A program made the translations under genes and the position numbers. The notes under the pieces were generated by a model. It was not told the DNA's origin and did no database searches. It was given only the letters and a program-made list of their open reading frames with translations. A stretch of 64,000 bases of DNA. It comes from Ophioderma brevispina. Lineage: Eukaryota > Echinodermata > Ophiuroidea > Amphilepidida > Ophiodermatidae. Below, piece after piece: positions 58,991 to 64,000 of this stretch. The stretch spans positions 1 through 64,000 of the forward strand of contig JAMKCH010012581.1 of assembly GCA_023653785.1 (NCBI GenBank). The letters are read 5' to 3'. The stretch's first letter is position 1; every line of letters begins with the position of its first letter.

Positions 58991-61440
58991 CTAAGCGGAC
59001 AATCAAACGCAATCAAGATTACCAAATAACAGCAAAATAACGCAATCAAGACGGCGAATCACGTCCGTCTTTTAGGTTTGAACAATTACAATTCCGATGT
59101 CGATTAGATTAAATAAATAATGCTTGTTTACAGAAGAACTTCAACAGAATGCAAATGAAAGAATGAGGTTGTAAACAAAAATCAAAAAGGATTTTAGGAT
59201 TCTATAATGTTCTTGGCCATTTGGTAAGGGTCTCTCATAAAAGCGGCATTATCGACCTCACCACTTACCCCATCAAACTTGAGAATTTGCTATCATTAGC
59301 AACCCTCTTTTTCTCGTCTCATTTGTAAAATATCTTACCTGCCATGATGAAGTTATAAGCTAAAATATGGCTTGTTTATGGTTACCGGAATCTAATCGTA
59401 CATTAATCTATGGGTCATTGTTACACGCGCACCACTGTTCGCATTAAAATGAAATGTCGGATTTGAATGAGATTTTGGAATAACGGTACGTAGGCAATCA
59501 TTAATCATAAGATCGAATTATTTATATCTTACTATTTGATTACATATTTTTATCAATGACCCAAAGTACAAAATTGATAAGAATGGATGGGATTTTTTTA
59601 TGGGTTTTCCCCACTTGCATGCAAGTGTTCTTTTTAATGATATGGAGAGTATGTTTGCTCTGTGTCTAGCCTGAGATGAATAACCTGATAACAGTGATTA
59701 AATAAAATGGATGCAGTGGTTCTAAAGAGATAACGATTAACCTTTGTTCGGTAAATGTTACGTTTTAGTCTACGGAATCATTACATTTAAAATAATTATG
59801 CTACGGTTCAAACACTATAATCTATGTGTCAAGGTCAATGTATTAGTTCGGGAGAAGTTTTAGGTATGTCAATCGTCAGAGAGAAGAGGCATAGGGTCGA
59901 AACGTGTTGAAAAGTCCACAAGTTTGCCCATCAATTTTCTAGTTCAATCGTTGTAAAGGAAATAGGTAAAAGGTCATAAAGGCGGTAAGCTTTCATATTT
60001 TAATAATATTTTAATATCTTCATAATTTGTTATGGTGCCAAATTGTTTGTGTAATTGTACAGGACTTGAAAATATGTTCATATATTAAGTTATCAAGTAG
60101 TGAGGCGGAGATTTGGTGCCAGGTATCACGATGAAAGAAGAGAGCTTTCCCAGGCAAAAGAAGAACTAATAAATAAATAATAAATAAATAAATATTTTGG
60201 GCGGATTGTTTGTATCGAATTGAAATTAAGTGTGTATACAAGCACCCAACTAATAATTATTCCGTGCATATTCAAAATGTCAGCGCCCAGCACGGACGAC
60301 TGGTTTTGAATGCGTTTCACCCCTTGTGGGTAATCACTATGAGTTACAATATGCTCATACACCAAGGACACAGTTCAGTGTGTTGCACTTGTACAAGTAC
60401 TGACATGAACTGACCTTGTCTGATCTGGGTATCATATAATAACCAGGGGTGTGTTTTTTAAATACATAGGTTAAGGAAAGTTACTGAACTGTGCATGGCA
60501 GATGAACTTTAAACGGCTCATATCCTAGTGAATAGGATCAATGATCCTGAACTTACTGAAAGTTTATCCAGTGTTGCCTCTGTTGTTGTTGACATTAGCA
60601 ACAGCTTACAATTGAGTCATGACAAAACACCAGTAATTCTTGTGGGCCTAACAATGGGTCCTCATATTGATCCAGATAATCAGCGTATTGATTGTGACCC
60701 TATGTGGCTTTGGTCGCTGTGTTACTGTTAATGATATAATGTATGATCCCCTCTTGACTCTAATAAATCTCCTGTCTCAAATGTATATGATGATCGGATT
60801 GCGATTCTTAAAATATTGTAAAGTTAAACGGCCACAAGTGCCCCTCAATCTACCATTGAATTCAATCACGAACTCTTCAATCGATAGCCAATCGAATATC
60901 GAGACATCAATAAACTTTATTATTCACTCCTCTCACTCACACTATGGTTGCTCGCTAACGCTGGCTTTAATAAAAATTTTAATACGGCCATCGGTATCGC
61001 AGACACCTCTACACACGTCTCTGCACAAAACCCGGTTCGAGTCGTACTCGAATATACAAACAAATCGCGATACACAAACAAACGCCGTCGCTTAAGTAAA
61101 CATCCATCCCCTCACAGCTTCCATAACGCTTCTAGGCCCAAAATACTTTAAACTCCAGACAATACCTAGGGGATCTAATTTGCCTCGACCGCCACCGCCG
61201 CGATGTACAATTTACCTCTGACTTAGGCCTAACTCCTTCCACATTTTGCCCAAAAACAATCTGACAATACCCATCATCACAGAAATCACTTTCAATGTGT
61301 CTTCTGTCGTGGGTTAAATTCTCCCATGATCATTCAATTCAAAACAATCTCAGTTGGGGTGTGATATTCAGGTTGTAGATGATTAAGGAAGCTGCAAAAG
61401 GAATTATATGTTGTATGTTCGGAAACGTTCGGTGGCTTCT
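58991..61440. other. Upstream or intronic DNA, no clear gene
   Basis: It holds an AATA microsatellite (60167-60193) and open plus-strand frames near 60528-61095 (INDPELTESLSSVASVVVDI) that I do not recognise. They may be a decayed upstream part of the LINE fragment at 61446. Confidence 0.35.
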
Positions 61441-61445
61441 GTTAG

Positions 61446-61690
61446 ATGACCTGTCTTCAGTCTTCCCAAAATATGTCGCCCAGTATAGAATATGCTTGCC
61501 CTGTGTATGGGCAACGCTATAGTCTTACTAAACCCCAAGCCAAGCAGATCGAGATAATTCAAAGCGTGCTTGTCGGATCATTTTGGGACCGAGACAGTTC
61601 ATATGATCAGGCTTTGCAAACGTTAAATTTAATTTCCCTCAATGTGGCGTGAAAACAGCGCCTCCGAGATTGTGGAAAACAAAACATTTA
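61446..61690 (+). pseudogene. CR1/Jockey-like LINE fragment
   Basis: The plus strand reads SIEYACPVYGQ, SLTKPQAKQIEIIQ, SFWDRDSSYDQALQTLNLIS. The family pattern is LEYA-PVW, LTK-Q, E-IQ, then Y--AL--L-L-SL, near the C-terminus of the reverse transcriptase. Only this short part is present, with no catalytic box. It points opposite to the fragment at 62.5-64 kb. Confidence 0.7.
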
Positions 61691-61725
61691 AGTTGATTTC
61701 AGATTTAAGGATCTTATTTGTCATA

Positions 61726-62340
61726 AAACAATCATCAGTTGCACAAAATTATAACGTAATTATTTTGAGAAGTGATAATACAGAATAACGAATTACCGGT
61801 AAAACATAATAAATAAATGATTAGTATACCACTTCAAATTATATAATTTGCAATTAAGTAAAACAAATCAATTTAGATAAATCAGATCCCGTATGATTGG
61901 CGAATGACGAGGTCACTACTAACCGCAGAGCGTGAGGGTGAAGTGACCTATTCCATTATTAAATTCATGGCTACTTGACCAGAAATATTTATTAAATTAG
62001 ATAATGATTTTTGTAGAAAAAATACTTATGGCCTCTATGACCATGACGACGGAAGTGTGTCTAATTTCAGATATAGAATTCGATTTAATTGTCAATCAAA
62101 ACAATCATCAGTTGCAAAAAATATAACAGTAATATATTTGAAAAGAGAAGTAATAAATAAAGAATAATAAATTACCGGTTAAACATAATAATAAATAATG
62201 CTTATTTATACCACTTCAATATAATTTGCAATTACTGTTAAAACAAATCAATTTATGTAAATCAGAGCAGTATGATTGGCGATTGAGGAGGTCACTACTA
62301 AACGCAGAGCGTGAGGATGTAGTGACTTTAAAATGTACAT
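61726..62340. repeat. Direct repeat, two copies of about 240 bp
   Basis: 61726-61965 and 62099-62335 share AAACAATCATCAGTTGCA, GAATTACCGGT-AAACATAAT, CAAATCAATTTA and AGGTCACTACTAA-CGCAGAG. Each ends with an AGGTCACT...AGTGACC inverted pair (61910-61949 in copy 1) that could form a hairpin. Confidence 0.65.
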
Positions 62341-62539
62341 AAAAACACAAACTAATCGAACAAAAATATAAACAAGACAAAGGATAGCGAAGAATTAAAA
62401 AAAAGAAACAACGGGCCAGAAACGGTACAAGAAAAACAAGACTAGACAGTTAATCCGCCATACAAAATTTAAAAGCGAATAGTAACAAATGGATAAATGC
62501 CCATATTAAGGAATCAGAAGAAAAACGGCCCATAAGAAT

Positions 62540-64000
62540 TTCTTCATCTTTGCTTTAAAAAAGCAATAGCGGGTGATATTTTGCATTGAGTAGGAATATT
62601 GTTTCAAAGTAAGTAATGGGCCCGGTGATGCCGAGTGTTACCAGCAAGCACGGTTTTAGTAGGTTTATGAATTGGATGTTAACAATTCTTAGTTTCGTAG
62701 GGCCTGAACAGGGTAGGCCCATATTAAAAACGGTTTCATCCATGAGATTGTTTGGTAAAAGATTGTTGTGATGCTGATACATGAAGATAGCAAGATGGAA
62801 TTTGTAAATACGTATATATTTTAGAGTTTTAGAGTAGAAAATATAGGGTCAGTGTGTGCTAGCAGAGGGAGTTGGTACATTGACCTGATTGATATACTCG
62901 TTTTGAAGCAAGGAACAGAGACTCGAGGCTTTAGATAGAATTGTTAGGGTCAGCCCAGACATTGCACCGTAAGAGAAATATGGTAAGAAAAGGGAGTTAT
63001 AAAGAATATGTAGGGATTCTGTGTGGTAGCAAAAGGGACGAACTTGCGGATGACACCATTGAGTTAGTATATTTAGAAAATATGTGTGTATGTGAGTTGC
63101 ACCAGATAAATTAGAATCGATGAGAACACCTAAAAATTTGTGGTGTCAACTTGTTGTATTACTGTACCATCGATTTAATGTATAGTTAATAGTGGGTTTG
63201 TTACTGTGTTAGTTTTTAAATGATATAGGTTTTTTTTTTTAATATTCAGCGAAAGTTATTTAATTTGAACGTTTGATATATGCAAAAGCTCGTTGTTAAC
63301 TGTGTCTCTAACTTTTAGGGTTGTGTGAAGAGAAAATAAAATGTTGGTGTCATCATGCAAAACAAAACAAAATATTATATTAGAGGATAAAGGGAGGTCA
63401 TTTATCTACAAAAGAAATAATAAAGCCCCAGGATCGAGCCTGGTGGGGAAAACTCCACAGGTTGAAATTAACGGGGTCTGAAAGGGTTATTATTAAATTA
63501 GTACACGCTGCTGCCTACCAGAGAGGTAGCTCCGTAGCCAGTCATTAGCAAGACCCGATTTAACCATATTTAGATAATTTAGTGAGAAGTAATCGTGATG
63601 ATGGTACGAAGGCCTTGCTAAGGTCTAGGAAGATACCAACTGTGTGAAGTTTCTTATCGAGGTTACTAGCTATGTTACAATAAAGATCGTTATTGCCATA
63701 TTAGTTGATCGTTTGGGCCTCCATAAATCCAAATTTGCGTGAGCTGTGAGAATATTGCGGGTGATTTATAAAGTTAAAAATACGTGTATTTAAAACACCT
63801 TTTTCCAAGAGTTTTGAAATTGACGGGAGAATGGGATTATAGGTCTATAAGTTTTCAAATCATGTTTACTACCAGCTTTAAATATTGGCGTTACATGTGC
63901 TTGTTTGAGTGGAGGGACAACACCCCAGTCGTAAAATGACAAGTTAAAAAAATATGGGAGAGAACGTCAGAAATTAAAGGGATTAATTTGCTTAAGAAGA
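62540..64000 (-). pseudogene. CR1/Jockey-like LINE reverse transcriptase, runs off the right edge
   Basis: On the minus strand from 64000 downward: GVVPPLKQAHVTPIFKAGS with KTYRPI, FGFMEAQTIN, GIFLDLSKAF (about 63609-63637), LANDWLRSYLSGRQQRVL, then DDTNILFS (about 63335-63356, the catalytic F-A-D-D region). The tail is MYQHHNNLLPNNLMDETVF, NMGLPCSGPTKLRI (62555-62782). This order is that of CR1/Jockey-type polymerases. Frame changes and stops are frequent and the 5' part lies outside the window. Confidence 0.78.

Overview
This window is nuclear DNA of a multicellular animal, not a prokaryote. The evidence is short exons of one host gene with GT/AG introns, several non-LTR retrotransposons (Tx1/L1-like and CR1/Jockey-like), tRNA-derived SINE heads, small inverted-repeat DNA transposons, minisatellites and an internal TTAGGG-type array. 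AT-rich DNA packed with small DNA transposons, together with a large SRCR/parallel-beta-helix gene, fits a marine invertebrate (deuterostome or lophotrochozoan). I cannot name the species.

On the minus strand, exons of a large secreted or membrane protein can be read. It combines right-handed parallel beta-helix repeats (NNT turns, PGV strands, NWWGT-type module ends) with scavenger-receptor (SRCR) pieces. That is the architecture of Protein bark beetle/Anakonda, a component of epithelial tricellular junctions. The best exons are at 58.99-58.23 kb, 23.3-21.54 kb, 21.05-20.83 kb, 9.2-6.85 kb and 1.0-0.15 kb, read right to left. The gene seems to continue past the left edge. Whether all blocks belong to one gene is inference: they share strand, family and a sensible module order.

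The introns and flanks are crowded with repeats. From left to right: duplicated repeats with a transposon caught inside one copy (1-3.7 kb); a fold-back element (5.2-6.3 kb); a TGACCT-rich higher-order minisatellite (11.7-12.9 kb); an unexplained TTGCGGACGTTAC motif in both orientations (13.5-15.8 kb); four tandem 0.9-1 kb units with nested insertions (26.9-32.6 kb); a head-to-head telomere-like array flanked by inverted minisatellite units (33.7-34.2 kb); T-rich DNA (37.9-39.6 kb); a Tx1/L1-like ORF1 (41-42 kb) and ORF2 (48-50 kb) separated by a GC-rich block; a 1-kb tandem duplication (51.8-53.8 kb); a 150-bp minisatellite (54.7-55.4 kb); and two CR1/Jockey-like fragments (61.4 kb and 62.5-64 kb).

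Nearly every coding stretch, host exons included, carries single-base frame changes, often in homopolymers. Repeat copies also differ mainly by indels. This points to an unpolished long-read assembly at least as strongly as to decay, so reading frames are given as blocks rather than exact proteins.
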